DNA of 64,000 nt. Origin: Rubripirellula lacrimiformis (GTDB taxonomy: Bacteria > Planctomycetota > Planctomycetia > Pirellulales > Pirellulaceae). The stretch lies in assembly GCF_007741535.1 (NCBI RefSeq), contig NZ_CP036525.1, positions 4,960,001 to 5,024,000 of the forward strand, in the 5' to 3' direction. This document shows positions 25,858 to 35,629 of this stretch, piece after piece. The notes beneath the pieces are model-generated. The model worked only from the letters and a program-made list of their open reading frames with translations. It was not told the origin of the DNA and ran no database searches. Each line of letters begins with the position of its first letter. Within the stretch, counting starts at the first letter, position 1. The position numbers and the translations under genes are program-made.

Positions 25858-26930
25858 ATAGCCGCGTGGTGTCGCATGGACGCACGGTGCGATGTCATTG
25901 TCGTTTAACCGCGAGCCCAGCGGGCCGCGCGTTGCTACATATGGACGCACGGGGCGATGCCGCTGTCGTTTAACCGCGTGCCCAACGGGCCGCGCGTTGT
26001 CGCACATGGACGCACGGTGCGTCGCCGTCGTCGTTTAGCCGCGTGCCCAGCGGACCGCGCGTTGCTGCACATGGACGCGCGGGGCGTTGCCGTCGTCGTT
26101 TAACCGCGTGCCCAACGGGCCGCGCGTTGCTGCACATGGACGCGCGGGGCGTCGCCCACGCGGTGAAACGATTCGCACCCGCGGGGCGTCGCTGCTGTCG
26201 TTTAACCGCGTGCCCACCGGGCCGCGCGTTGCTACATACGGGCGCGCGAGGCGATGCCGCTGTCGTTTAACCGCGTGCCCAGCGGGCCGCGCGTTGCTGC
26301 ATATGGACGCGCGGGGCGATGCCCACGCGGTTAAACGATTCGCACCCGCGGTGCGCTGTCATTGTCGTTTAACCGCGTGCCCAGCGGGCCGCGCGTTGCT
26401 GCACATGGACGCGCGGGGCGATGCCCACGCGGTGAAACGATTGGCACCCGTGATGCGCTGTCATTGTCGTTTAGCCGCGTGCCCAACGGGCCGCGCGTTG
26501 CTACACATGGACGCGCGGGGCGATGCCCACGCGGTGAAACGATGCGCCTCGATATGCGGTCCAGTTCACACGGTCGTTTGACCGCGTGCCCATCGGGCCG
26601 CGCGTACTGGTGGGTGGACGCGCGGGGCGATGCCCACGCGGTTAAACAATTCGCATGCGTGATGCGCTGTCATTGTCGTCTAACCGCGTGCCCAACGGGC
26701 CGCGCGTTGCTGCATATGGACGCACGGGGCGATGCCCACGCGGTGAAACGATTGGCACCGGTGATGCGCTGTCATTGTCGTTTAACCGCGTGCCCAGCGG
26801 GCCGCGCGTTGCTGCACATGGACGCGCGGGGCGATGCCCACGCGGTGAAACGATTCGCACCCGCGGTGCGTCGCCGTTGTCGTTTTGGCGCGTGTTGCTG
26901 CACACCGGCTAACGGGCGACTCCATCGGGA
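25858..26930. repeat. cloverleaf-forming tandem repeat array (65/102-bp units)
   Basis: Eleven clear units start with GTTTAACCGCGT or a near variant at 25903, 25968, 26033, 26098, 26200, 26265, 26367, 26469, 26576, 26678 and 26780. A degenerate unit precedes them (from about 25858) and another follows (26882). Spacings are 65, 65, 65, 102, 65, 102, 102, 107, 102, 102 and 102 bp. A full 72-bp unit such as 26265-26336 contains outer arms GTTTAACCGCGT/ACGCGGTTAAAC enclosing three hairpins: GCCC-AGC-GGGC, GCGCGT-N12-ACGCGC and GGGC-GAT-GCCC. The linker adds a fourth, CGCACC-CGC-GGTGCG. Short units lack the 3' outer arm and linker. It lies between two convergent genes and shows no protein-coding character. 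Confidence 0.95.
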
Positions 26931-26937
26931 CGAAGCA

Positions 26938-28527
26938 TTATCGAAGCCAATCGGGAAGCGAATCGTTATCTTCCCACTCTTGGATTCGCTTGTCCAACGA
27001 ATCACCTTTCCAATGGTCGGTACCGGCGGGCAACGCACCGGATTTTGGGATCCATTTTTTGTGATCTTCGACAACCGACGCATACTTTGGGTCCGCCGCC
27101 AGATTCGTATGTTCGCCGGGATCGGTCCGATGGTCGTAAAGTTCTTCGGTATCATCCCGATACCGGATGTAACGCCAATCGTCGCTTCGAACAGCGTAGT
27201 TTCCGTAGTACCAACTACTTAGAACCGGATGCCCGCGATCAACCGTCGGATTCAACATCAACGGAACCAGACTCTTTCCATCCAGCTTGGGTGCTGCTGG
27301 CAGGCCACAAAGATCGACCAGTGTCGGATACAGATCAAGCAAACTGACCACCTGGTCGCAGGCGCCGTCCGAAGCAGAAACGCCGGGGGCTTTGATGAAT
27401 AATGGAACTCGGGTGGATTCTTCCCACAGAGCTTGTTTCCGCCAGTGATTCTTTTCGCCAAGGTGTTGACCGTGATCCGACCACAGGACGACAACGGTAT
27501 TGTCGGCGTACTTGCTGTCGGCCAAGGCATCCAGAACTTTGCCGGCCTGAGCGTCCACAAAAGACACGCAAGCCAGATAACCGTAAACCATTTCACGCCA
27601 ATAGCTGTCGCTTAGATGGACGACGGCGTAGTGATCGCCGGTTCGGATTCGGCCGTGAGCAATCGCTTTTCCCATCATCGGGATGTCAGCCATCTCGTCC
27701 GCAGGGACCTCTGGGATCTTGATCTGGTCCAGATCGTAAAGGTCAAAGTACTCCTTCGGTGCCGTGTACGGGACATGCGGTCGCACGAATCCGACGGCCA
27801 AAAAGAACGGCTTGTCGTGATCTTGGTTCAGCTGATCAACGGCCCAGTCCGCGATGTTCTCGTCAAACATTTTTCCGCCGGGGATGTCCTCGCGCTGAAG
27901 CGAACCGTAGCACAGCGAGTTTCCGTCGGCGAACTTTTTTCCGTATCGATCGATGATCTGACTGCCGTCTCTGGGGAACGGGTAAAACATTTTTCCACCG
28001 TACCCCTCCCCACGTGCCAATAACTTCTTCGGCACCTTATAGCCTGGGGCGGTCGTGTCCCAGAAGTCTGGCGTGCGCTCTTTATAGTCCGACACGCCCT
28101 GATGAAAGACCTTCCCTGCGGCCAACGTTTTGTAGCCGCTATCGCGAAAATGCTGCGGCAACATTTTGTGGTCGCCCATCACCTGATCGTACGTCTTCCG
28201 CATGGTGCTCGTCGAACTGTACCAACCCGATGTACTCGGATGCAGACCGCTCAGTACCGAGTTGCGCGACGCCGTGCACACCGCTTGCGAACAATGGGCA
28301 TTTCGAAACAGCATCCCCTGCCGAAACAGCTTGTCCATATTGGGGGTCTTCGCCTGGGCGTTGCCCCCCATGCCAGATTCCCAATCGTTCAAATCGTCGA
28401 TCGAGATAAACAGCACATTTGGCTTTGCAGCAGTCTGATTCCCGGTCGTTTCCTCTTGTGCCATGGCAACATGAAACGCAGACGACGCCAGAATCAGGAT
28501 GCTTGATACGACTACACGCAAGGTCAT
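26938..28527 (-). CDS. sulfatase, iduronate-2-sulfatase-like
   Basis: Secreted sulfatase of 529 aa with a signal peptide ending at AMAQ. Motifs are NVLFISIDDLNDW (metal site), formylglycine motif CTASR (Cys84, C-x-A-x-R form), GKVFHQG, and a C-terminal RYIRYRDDTEELYDHRTDPGEHTNLA. The SIDDLNDW and KVFHQG features are typical of the iduronate-2-sulfatase-like subgroup common in planctomycetes. It probably desulfates a marine glycan. The gene ends 8 bp from the repeat array and is divergent from a second sulfatase. Confidence 0.93.
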   Translation of the reverse strand: MTLRVVVSSILILASSAFHVAMAQEETTGNQTAAKPNVLFISIDDLNDWESGMGGNAQAKTPNMDKLFRQGMLFRNAHCSQAVCTASRNSVLSGLHPSTSGWYSSTSTMRKTYDQVMGDHKMLPQHFRDSGYKTLAAGKVFHQGVSDYKERTPDFWDTTAPGYKVPKKLLARGEGYGGKMFYPFPRDGSQIIDRYGKKFADGNSLCYGSLQREDIPGGKMFDENIADWAVDQLNQDHDKPFFLAVGFVRPHVPYTAPKEYFDLYDLDQIKIPEVPADEMADIPMMGKAIAHGRIRTGDHYAVVHLSDSYWREMVYGYLACVSFVDAQAGKVLDALADSKYADNTVVVLWSDHGQHLGEKNHWRKQALWEESTRVPLFIKAPGVSASDGACDQVVSLLDLYPTLVDLCGLPAAPKLDGKSLVPLMLNPTVDRGHPVLSSWYYGNYAVRSDDWRYIRYRDDTEELYDHRTDPGEHTNLAADPKYASVVEDHKKWIPKSGALPAGTDHWKGDSLDKRIQEWEDNDSLPDWLR

Positions 28528-28805
28528 GGCGAATCCAACGTAGGAATTGAAAAGGGGCCGTGATCTGACGCCCTAAAATGATGATCGAGAACGATGCCGC
28601 TAGACGGTGATGGGGAACGGCCCCGATGCCATCGGGCCTAGACCCCACCGCCCTAGGCTGGAAATATCAGTTCACAGGAATCTCGCTAGTGTAGTCGACC
28701 GGTTAGAATCGGATCGTTGCAAGATTCGTTCGCGTTTGGTTGCCCGAAATCGGCAGGTTCCATGCCGGCCCGGGGCGAACGCCCTTCCAAAGGACTCCAT
28801 CATCA

Positions 28806-30392
28806 ATGATGATCGCTCGCCATTCCCGCATCTGCGGCCTGTTTTTCATTGTCGCAGCCGTTGCGTGTTCAGCTGGCTTGGCGGCACCACCGACCGGCCA
28901 AGATCGTCCGAACGTCGTGGTCATTTTGGCGGATGACTTGGGGTATGGCGATCTGCAGTGTTACAACCCACAGTCGCGAATCCCGACGCCCAATCTGAAT
29001 CGATTGGCAGCACAGGGGATGCGATTTAGCGACGCCCACAGCCCGTGTACCGTCTGCACGCCAACGCGATACAGTTTGATGACTGGCCAGATGGCGTTTC
29101 GTGTCCCCAATGGCGGGCGAGTGTTTTCAGGCGCAGGCGGCCCATCCCTGATCACTGCCGATCGACTGACGCTTCCTGAAATGTTGCAGCAGGTCGGCTA
29201 TGCCACTGCATGCTTTGGCAAATGGCACATCGGTTTGACATTTTACGATGAAGACGGGAGTCCGATTCACAAAGGAGACCTCGATTCGGTTCGCCGGATC
29301 GATTACACCCGAGCGATTGATGGCGGCCCCCTCGACTGTGGGTTCGACCAATTCTTTGGAACCGCATGTTGCCCAACCACGGACTGGTTGTACGCGTACA
29401 TCGACGGAAATCGAATTCCTCAACCGCCTACGAAACAGCTAGACAAATCAACCTTACCGCAGCATCCCTATTCCAACGACAACCGCCGTGGCATGGTGGC
29501 ACCGGACTTCGACCTAGAGAACGTCGACATGGTGTTCCTAGAAAAGAGTCAGCAGTTTCTAAAGGATCATGTCGCGAAGTCGCCCGACCAGCCTTTCTTT
29601 CTGCTGCATTCCACTCAGGCGGCGCACCTTCCATCCTTCCCCGGCGAATCATTCAAAGGGAAAACGGACTCCGGTCCTCACGGCGATTTCATCTTCGAGC
29701 TTGACCATGTCGTTGGGGAGCTGATGAAGACGTTAGAATCACTGAACATTGCCGACAACACGCTGGTGATTTTCACCAGCGACAATGGCCCGGAAGTGCC
29801 CACCATTTTCCACATGCGTCACGACCATGGGCATGACGGTGCCCGCCCTTGGCGGGGAGTCAAGCGAGACAACTGGGAAGGCGGCCATCGGGTCCCCTTC
29901 ATCGCTCGCTGGCCCGGACAAATCCAGGCCAACACGGTTTCCGAGGAAGTGACATCGCTGACCGACGTGATGGCCACCGTGGCCGAAGTTGTCGATGTTG
30001 ATTTGCCAGACGATGCGGCCGAAGACAGCCTCAGTCTGCTGCCCACCATGCTGGGTGCTGACCGCGACCAACCGCTTCACGACTACATCCTTCAACAGGG
30101 ATTCGGCGGACGCAAGTATTTGGCCATCCGCCGTGGCCCGTGGAAATATCTGGCTCACAAAGGATCGGGCGGAAACAACTACGAGACGCACGCGATGTTG
30201 AAGGAGTACTTTTTGCCTGATACGGCTCCGGATGCACCTGGGCAGTTGTACAACCTGGACACCGATCCCGGCGAAACACAGAACTTGGCTGACAAGCATC
30301 CAAAGATCGCAGCAGAAATGAATGCGCTTCTGCAGAAGTCCATCGCTGATGGACGAAGCGTCCCGAAGCCGCTGAAGAGAGCGTCCAAATGA
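28806..30392 (+). CDS. arylsulfatase-type sulfatase
   Basis: Secreted sulfatase of 528 aa. The tandem ATGs at 28806/28809 give a signal peptide ending near GLAAPP; the upstream in-frame extension is not signal-like. Metal-site motif NVVVILADDLGYGDLQ, formylglycine motif CTPTR (Cys84), FGKWHIG, FTSDNGPE and YNLDTDPGETQNLAD are all in the expected order. It is a separate transcript from the divergent iduronate-type sulfatase. A perfect 8-bp stem hairpin follows 26 bp after the stop. Confidence 0.94.
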   Translation: MMIARHSRICGLFFIVAAVACSAGLAAPPTGQDRPNVVVILADDLGYGDLQCYNPQSRIPTPNLNRLAAQGMRFSDAHSPCTVCTPTRYSLMTGQMAFRVPNGGRVFSGAGGPSLITADRLTLPEMLQQVGYATACFGKWHIGLTFYDEDGSPIHKGDLDSVRRIDYTRAIDGGPLDCGFDQFFGTACCPTTDWLYAYIDGNRIPQPPTKQLDKSTLPQHPYSNDNRRGMVAPDFDLENVDMVFLEKSQQFLKDHVAKSPDQPFFLLHSTQAAHLPSFPGESFKGKTDSGPHGDFIFELDHVVGELMKTLESLNIADNTLVIFTSDNGPEVPTIFHMRHDHGHDGARPWRGVKRDNWEGGHRVPFIARWPGQIQANTVSEEVTSLTDVMATVAEVVDVDLPDDAAEDSLSLLPTMLGADRDQPLHDYILQQGFGGRKYLAIRRGPWKYLAHKGSGGNNYETHAMLKEYFLPDTAPDAPGQLYNLDTDPGETQNLADKHPKIAAEMNALLQKSIADGRSVPKPLKRASK

Positions 30393-30417
30393 GCCGCGGA
30401 GCGGCGGCAGATAGATG

Positions 30418-30437
30418 CCGTGGGGCTTGCCCCACGG
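30418..30437 (+). terminator. hairpin after sulfatase gene
   Basis: CCGTGGGG-CTTG-CCCCACGG is a perfect 8-bp stem with a 4-nt loop, followed by only three T residues. It is well placed 26 bp beyond the sulfatase stop; the short U-tract makes intrinsic termination uncertain. Confidence 0.5.
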
Positions 30438-30653
30438 TTTGCGATGACGGACGCAATCTTGATGTTTTCGGCCGCACCGAGAACATCTTTGCGGGATGCC
30501 AAATCCGGTGGCCAGCGGCCACCGGTACGACGCTTTCGCCTCTCCGAGACTACCGTAAGCTGAAAACTCACTGAAGCTGGTACTACCAGCGGTCGCCTGG
30601 GTCGAACTTGCGATCCGTTCGTTGAGGTCCGACGAGTGCGGATTCGGATGTGC

Positions 30654-32021
30654 TTACAAAGACCATCCTGCACGAGGCTCGCGACGGATCAGGGGGTCGG
30701 CTTCGGGGCAACCGGTGCACTTCATATTGGCAGCGTCCCAGTGGATTTTTTGGCCGACTCGATAGGCGACGTTCCCTAGGTGATTCGCCTCGGTCAACGG
30801 TCCGGCGTAGGAGAACGGGCTGCCGGTCTGGCCTTCGCCAAGGCAGGCGGATACCCATTCCTGGTGATGCCCTGGGGAATCTGGGACGAATGGTTCGGGA
30901 CGTTGGAAATCGACGAATTGATCCTCTGGCAGCAGCAGGTGTTTGTTGTAGTCCGACAACAGCATGCCTTTGTCGCCAACGAACAGAACCCCGCTGTCCC
31001 ATTGAGGAATTTCACCTTGCGTCCACACATCGGGCTTGTACGATCCCTGATACCAAGCCAATTCCACCGGTGGCTTTCCACCGCGTGCGCCGTATTGGTA
31101 GACCGATTTCATGGACGCTGGTGCGATCTCGGGATGCGGTGGAATCCCAAACGACTCGACCGTCTGCGGTGCATCCAGTTCCAATGCCCAATAGGGCAGA
31201 TCGTTCCAGTGGCTGCCCAGGTCCGACATGGTCCCGTTGGCAAAATCCCACCATCGGTACCAATTGGGCCCGGGGAAATAGACGCGGTGGAAAGGACGCT
31301 CCGGCGCCGGTCCCAACCACAGGTCCCAATTCATGTGTTCCGGTGGCGTCATCACGTCGGTCGGGCGTGCATCGACAAACAAACGGTCTTTGTTCGCCTC
31401 GGCTTCCGCCTCGCTTTGCAATCCCCACGCACGTGATACCCACACGTGGGCTTCCCGCACGTCACCGATCGCTCCCGATTGAATCAGTTCAACCACGCGG
31501 TGATAGTTGTCGGTGGCATGGATCTGGGTTCCCATCTGAGTCACGACACCAGCTTCCTTGGCCGCTTCGGTGATTCGCCGGGTTTCGTAAACATTGTACG
31601 CGAGCGGCTTTTCGCAATAGACATGTTTGCCAAGTTGCAGGGCTGGCATCGTGGCGTATGCGTGCGTGTGCTCGGTCGTGCTGACCACGACCGCATCGAC
31701 TTGATCGCCGATCGCGTCGTACATTTTGCGGAAATCTTGGAACACGAGGGCCCCCGCATGCGCTTGGGCAGCGCCTTCGGCAAACCGAGTGTCGACATCA
31801 CAAACCGCAAACACATCGACCAGACCTGTGGCGGTGATCGACCGAAGGTTCGATCCACCTCGGCCGCCCACACCGATGAACGCAACTTTCATGCGGTCAT
31901 TGGCGGCCGCGCGGGCGATTTGTGGCGACACGAACGAAGCCGCAGCAAGGCAACCGGTGCCCGCCACGAACCGACGACGACTGATCTTCGCGGCGGACTG
32001 TGAGGACGGTGGGAAAGGCAT
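30654..32021 (-). CDS. Gfo/Idh/MocA-family oxidoreductase with Tat signal
   Basis: Protein of 455 aa from the ATG beginning [12 protein letters not shown]; the frame continues upstream. A Tat-like signal ([10 protein letters not shown]) precedes a Rossmann NAD(P) site ([13 protein letters not shown]). The hallmark EKP motif is in [16 protein letters not shown], and later residues fit the Gfo/Idh/MocA C-terminal domain. Exported members with Tat signals are common in planctomycetes and probably oxidise or reduce sugar derivatives, using a cofactor loaded before export. No operon partner is present. Confidence 0.9.
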   Translation of the reverse strand: MPFPPSSQSAAKISRRRFVAGTGCLAAASFVSPQIARAAANDRMKVAFIGVGGRGGSNLRSITATGLVDVFAVCDVDTRFAEGAAQAHAGALVFQDFRKMYDAIGDQVDAVVVSTTEHTHAYATMPALQLGKHVYCEKPLAYNVYETRRITEAAKEAGVVTQMGTQIHATDNYHRVVELIQSGAIGDVREAHVWVSRAWGLQSEAEAEANKDRLFVDARPTDVMTPPEHMNWDLWLGPAPERPFHRVYFPGPNWYRWWDFANGTMSDLGSHWNDLPYWALELDAPQTVESFGIPPHPEIAPASMKSVYQYGARGGKPPVELAWYQGSYKPDVWTQGEIPQWDSGVLFVGDKGMLLSDYNKHLLLPEDQFVDFQRPEPFVPDSPGHHQEWVSACLGEGQTGSPFSYAGPLTEANHLGNVAYRVGQKIHWDAANMKCTGCPEADPLIRREPRAGWSL

Positions 32022-32130
32022 TATCGAATTCCAAAAAGGCGGGAAGGGATCGGAGGGATTGCCATTGTAAACGCAAACCGACACCGATTGCATCTCGTCG
32101 ATGCATCCGGAAACTACAGCGGCAAAGCGA

Positions 32131-33426
32131 TTACGATCGTGGCTCGTCGAATGGAACCCGGATCTCGAACCGTGCGCCGCCCAGCGGACTTTCGCTGACC
32201 GTCACCTCGCCCTGCATCCGGCGGCAGATGCGACGCACCAAGGCTAGCCCCAACCCCATCCCGGCAGGCGATTTCCCGTACTGCGAATCCCCGCCCAGGC
32301 GTCGAAAAGGTTCGAAAATCAACTCTCGATCACATTGGGCAATCCCACTGCCATCATCGTCCACGGTGATGCGAAGCAACCGATCGTCGGCACTTGCGTC
32401 AACCAGCACTTGCGACTTGGAATATTTTCCCGCATTGCTGATCAGATTTCCGATCGCCCGCGACAGCCCTGCACGGTAGGTCACGATTTGGATCAGCGGC
32501 GCCGCATCGAGTCCCCGAAACGAAATCGCAGAATGCAGCGGCGAGTGGGCCGCTATCGATTCGGAAACCAAGTCGTTGATACAAACATTTTCTAGCTTGC
32601 TGCTTTCGTTGCCCTCGTCCTGCCTTGTGTAATCCAACAATTCCCCGACCAGCAAATCCAGATGATCCGTCGCGTCATCGATGGCATCCAGCCGTTCCTG
32701 ACGTTTCGGTTCGTCTTCGGCCGATCGCACAAGTTCCGTGGCGAACTTGATCCTAGCCAGCGGTGTGCGAAGATCGTGTGAAACGGCCTGCAGCAGTTCC
32801 TTCTGAGATTGCAGCAGGCGTTCAACGCGATCGGCCATGTTGTTGAACGCAGCCACGATCGGCAAACCGCGATCCTGTTTGTCTTCGCTGATGCGTACCG
32901 ACAGATCGCCTTTCGCGATCGCCAGCGCGGCGTGTTCTACCGTCCTTAATTGGTTGGCGATCGGCCGCATCAGAATCGCGATCGAAACCGCTACCAACAG
33001 AAAAACACTGCCTAGCCCCAGCAGAATGTCTCGTTGCGAGGGACCGACAAACTTTGGCAGTGGGCCGAGTTCGACAAGCAAGTCCGTATCGGGGATTGCC
33101 GCGTTGACTCTGCCACGAAACAAAACAGCCTGACCATCCTGGATCCGCAGCGCCGTCGCCGCTGACATTTGCCGATCGGCGCGTTTGACGATATTGACCG
33201 GATACGCAAACCGAGTCTGGATCTCTGCGAGCGTGGATTGCATATTGTCTGGTCCGCCAGCGGACAGCTGGTCGCGGGCCAGCAACGCGCCGCCGGCCAA
33301 CGCCTCTTCCACCACGCCCATGTTGGCCGCTTCAGTCGTCCCCTGGAACACATACGCCTGGATGACCCAAGCGACCACAAGAATCAGGATGACGCCCAGA
33401 TAGAATCGAAAGAACAACCGAGTCAT
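32131..33426 (-). CDS. sensor histidine kinase (RstB/BaeS-like)
   Basis: Membrane kinase of 431 aa: TM1 about 9-27, periplasmic sensor about 28-130, TM2 about 133-153, HAMP linker about 154-205, and dimerisation/phosphoacceptor domain with H217 in VSHDLRTPL. The N box ([11 protein letters not shown]) and glycine boxes ([15 protein letters not shown]) of the ATPase domain follow. Its start overlaps the response-regulator stop (ATGA), so the pair is translationally coupled. The divergent efflux operon is the probable target; the signal is unknown. Confidence 0.93.
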   Translation of the reverse strand: MTRLFFRFYLGVILILVVAWVIQAYVFQGTTEAANMGVVEEALAGGALLARDQLSAGGPDNMQSTLAEIQTRFAYPVNIVKRADRQMSAATALRIQDGQAVLFRGRVNAAIPDTDLLVELGPLPKFVGPSQRDILLGLGSVFLLVAVSIAILMRPIANQLRTVEHAALAIAKGDLSVRISEDKQDRGLPIVAAFNNMADRVERLLQSQKELLQAVSHDLRTPLARIKFATELVRSAEDEPKRQERLDAIDDATDHLDLLVGELLDYTRQDEGNESSKLENVCINDLVSESIAAHSPLHSAISFRGLDAAPLIQIVTYRAGLSRAIGNLISNAGKYSKSQVLVDASADDRLLRITVDDDGSGIAQCDRELIFEPFRRLGGDSQYGKSPAGMGLGLALVRRICRRMQGEVTVSESPLGGARFEIRVPFDEPRS

Positions 33427-34124
33427 GTTGACTTTGCCATCAGATATCCCACGCCGCGAATGGATTTGATTCGCGTCGGTTGACCCGAATCGTCATTCAA
33501 TTTGCGCCGCAACCGAGACACACGAAGATCGATCGATCGGTCCATGCCGTCGTATGGCAATTCAAGCAGATCCACATAGATCTCTTTGCGATCGACCACC
33601 GTTCCAGCACGTTTGGCAAGGTAGACCAACAGATCGAATTCTGCCGTTGTTAGTTCGATATCCTGGCCCGCGATCGCGACACACCGACTAGCGACATCGA
33701 TCCGCAAATCATCGACCAAGATGGCTTTCTCACTGACCGGATTCTCTGGCTTGTCACCACGCCGCAGATGCAGTTTCAATCGTGCCAGCAATGCACGGGG
33801 GCGGACCGGTTTGGACATGAAATCGTCGGCGCCGACTTCCAGGGCAATCACCTCGTCGATCTCTTCGCCGCGAGCGGTCAGGACAATGATGGGACCGCTG
33901 TACTTGGGCCGAACGCTGCGGCAGACGCTAAACCCGTCGGTCCCCGGCAGTCCAATGTCCAGCACGACGGCGTCAAAGGAATCCCGCTGGATTCGCTCAA
34001 TCGCTGTGTTGCCGTCTCGTTCGATGGCAACTTCGAACCGATGTTCGACTAAGAACTCTTGCACCATCGACGCCAGCGGTACGTCGTCTTCGACCAGCAA
34101 AATTCGATGCTTCACGGAACTCAT
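33423..34124 (-). CDS. OmpR-family response regulator
   Basis: Protein of 233 aa with an N-terminal receiver domain (acidic pair at E12/D13/D14, phospho-acceptor D56 in VVLDIGLPG, conserved K in FMSKPVRP) and a C-terminal winged-helix DNA-binding domain (ELTTAEFDLLVYLAKRAG to IKSIRGVGYLM). It is first in a two-gene operon with the coupled kinase and lies 215 bp from the divergent efflux operon, which it likely regulates. Confidence 0.94.
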   Translation of the reverse strand: MSSVKHRILLVEDDVPLASMVQEFLVEHRFEVAIERDGNTAIERIQRDSFDAVVLDIGLPGTDGFSVCRSVRPKYSGPIIVLTARGEEIDEVIALEVGADDFMSKPVRPRALLARLKLHLRRGDKPENPVSEKAILVDDLRIDVASRCVAIAGQDIELTTAEFDLLVYLAKRAGTVVDRKEIYVDLLELPYDGMDRSIDLRVSRLRRKLNDDSGQPTRIKSIRGVGYLMAKST

Positions 34125-34339
34125 CAGGACCTGGATACTTGGATTCTGCGATGGGGCGACACGAGAGATTCCACGATTGTATCGAAAAGAACCGCCAAAA
34201 CGGGTGGGACTACAGGCCGATACAATACGCTCTGATACACCACTGCTACAGTAAATTGGATGGCGTCTAGCTATATTGTGGGTATCGATCCATTCACCCG
34301 ACGATGCCGAGACGACTGTTTCAGGCGATCTAGGTCAGG

Positions 34340-35623
34340 GTGACGCCCCGCAATCGGACGAAAGTCATCGTTAGGTTCCTGATCATTCTGGTCATCATTG
34401 GTGCGGCGGGCGCGGCTGCCTACCGACCGGTGATGAAGTATTTGGCCGAACGAAATAAGGTCACCTGGGAAACCGCAGAGCTTGAAACTGGCGACATCAC
34501 ACGCTACGTCAACTCTACCGGCACGATCCAACCGGTTCTTTCGGTGTCGATCGGGTCATTTGTCTCGGGCCCGATCGTCGAATTGAATGTCGACTTCAAC
34601 GACGAAGTGCAAAAGGGTGACATCCTGGCCCGCGTCGACCCCCGTCTTTTCAAAGCAAACGTCGACCGCGACGAAGCCACCTTGGCGACACGCGAAGCGG
34701 ATCTGGAACGCGTCGAAGCACAGCTGCAACAATCGCTGAACAACTACATGCGAGGGAAACGGCTGCGGGCGACGAACAAAGATTTCATGTCCGACCGCGA
34801 AATGGATGCGTTGACGTTCGAGGTCAAGTCGCTGCAGGCGCAGCGTAAACTTTCCAAAGCATCGATCCTGCAAGCCACCGCATCGCTCGAAACATCCCGT
34901 GCCAACCTGAACTACTGCGAGGTAACGGCGCCGGTCGACGGCGTGGTGATCGACCGAAAGATCAACCCCGGACAGACGCTGGCGGCTCAGTTCCAAACAC
35001 CCGAACTGTTCATTATCGCGCCGGATCTGCGAGAAAAGGTTCACGTATTTGCGTCCGTCGACGAAGCCGACATCGGTCTGATTCAAGTCGCCAAAAAGGC
35101 CGATCGAAAAGTCACCTTTACCGTCGATGCACATCCCGACGAAGTCTTTGATGGGACGATCGAACAGATCCGCGTCAGCAGCGTTTCGACGTCCAACGTT
35201 GTCACTTATCCAGTGGTCATCGCTGCCAGCAATTCGGAACTGAAACTGTTACCCGGGATGACCGCCAGCATATCGTTCGAAGTCGATTCGACCGAAAACG
35301 TGCCGAAGATCCCCAATGCGGCGCTGCGTTTTTTCCCCGAGGACGTGAAGTTGGTGCGGAAACAGGATCAACACCTGATCGACGGATCGAATTGGAAATC
35401 AAAGCCCAAGTCCGAAGCCGAAGAACAAGAGAACGCAAACCAAACGGCCACCGAAAAAGCAGAGTCCCAGCGAAAGAAAAATCACCGTCACCTTTGGATG
35501 ATCGATGGCGATCTGTTGAAGGCAGTCGAAGTGACCACCGGGCTGACAGAGAATCGGTTTACCGAAATGGTCGACGGGGATCTCGAAGTCGGTGCCAAGT
35601 TGGTCACCGGACGAAAGGGCTGA
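34340..35623 (+). CDS. MacA/HlyD-type periplasmic adaptor protein
   Basis: Membrane-fusion protein of 427 aa, start GTG at 34340. A single N-terminal TM segment (about 7-27) precedes a lipoyl-type domain half (STGTIQPVLSVSIGSFVSGPI), a long coiled hairpin (about 105-190), the second lipoyl half (NYCEVTAPVDGVVIDRKINPGQTLA), a beta-barrel and a membrane-proximal domain. A charged Lys/Glu-rich insertion (about 353-378) is near the C-terminus. It is followed by the ABC permease 6 bp later, with ATPase and TolC genes beyond, so it is the adaptor of a tripartite efflux pump. Confidence 0.93.
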   Translation: MTPRNRTKVIVRFLIILVIIGAAGAAAYRPVMKYLAERNKVTWETAELETGDITRYVNSTGTIQPVLSVSIGSFVSGPIVELNVDFNDEVQKGDILARVDPRLFKANVDRDEATLATREADLERVEAQLQQSLNNYMRGKRLRATNKDFMSDREMDALTFEVKSLQAQRKLSKASILQATASLETSRANLNYCEVTAPVDGVVIDRKINPGQTLAAQFQTPELFIIAPDLREKVHVFASVDEADIGLIQVAKKADRKVTFTVDAHPDEVFDGTIEQIRVSSVSTSNVVTYPVVIAASNSELKLLPGMTASISFEVDSTENVPKIPNAALRFFPEDVKLVRKQDQHLIDGSNWKSKPKSEAEEQENANQTATEKAESQRKKNHRHLWMIDGDLLKAVEVTTGLTENRFTEMVDGDLEVGAKLVTGRKG

Positions 35624-35629
35624 CGCGGA

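Noticed and set aside
26265-26336. tRNA-like cloverleaf
   Set aside because: The outer stem is 12 bp, side stems are 4 bp with 3-nt loops, and no T-loop or anticodon-loop consensus is present. It is not a tRNA gene.
25858-26930. CRISPR array or integron attC array
   Set aside because: The repeats are contiguous structured units without variable spacers, no cas or integrase gene is near, and attC core sites (R-box GTTRRRY) were not evident at unit ends.
26087-27222. Long ORFs across the repeat array encoding a 34-aa repeat (MDARGDAHAVKR...)
   Set aside because: The 102-bp unit is a multiple of three so the frame stays open, but the 65-bp units break it. There is no RBS, the frames run on into the antisense of the sulfatase, and changes follow hairpin loops rather than codon positions.
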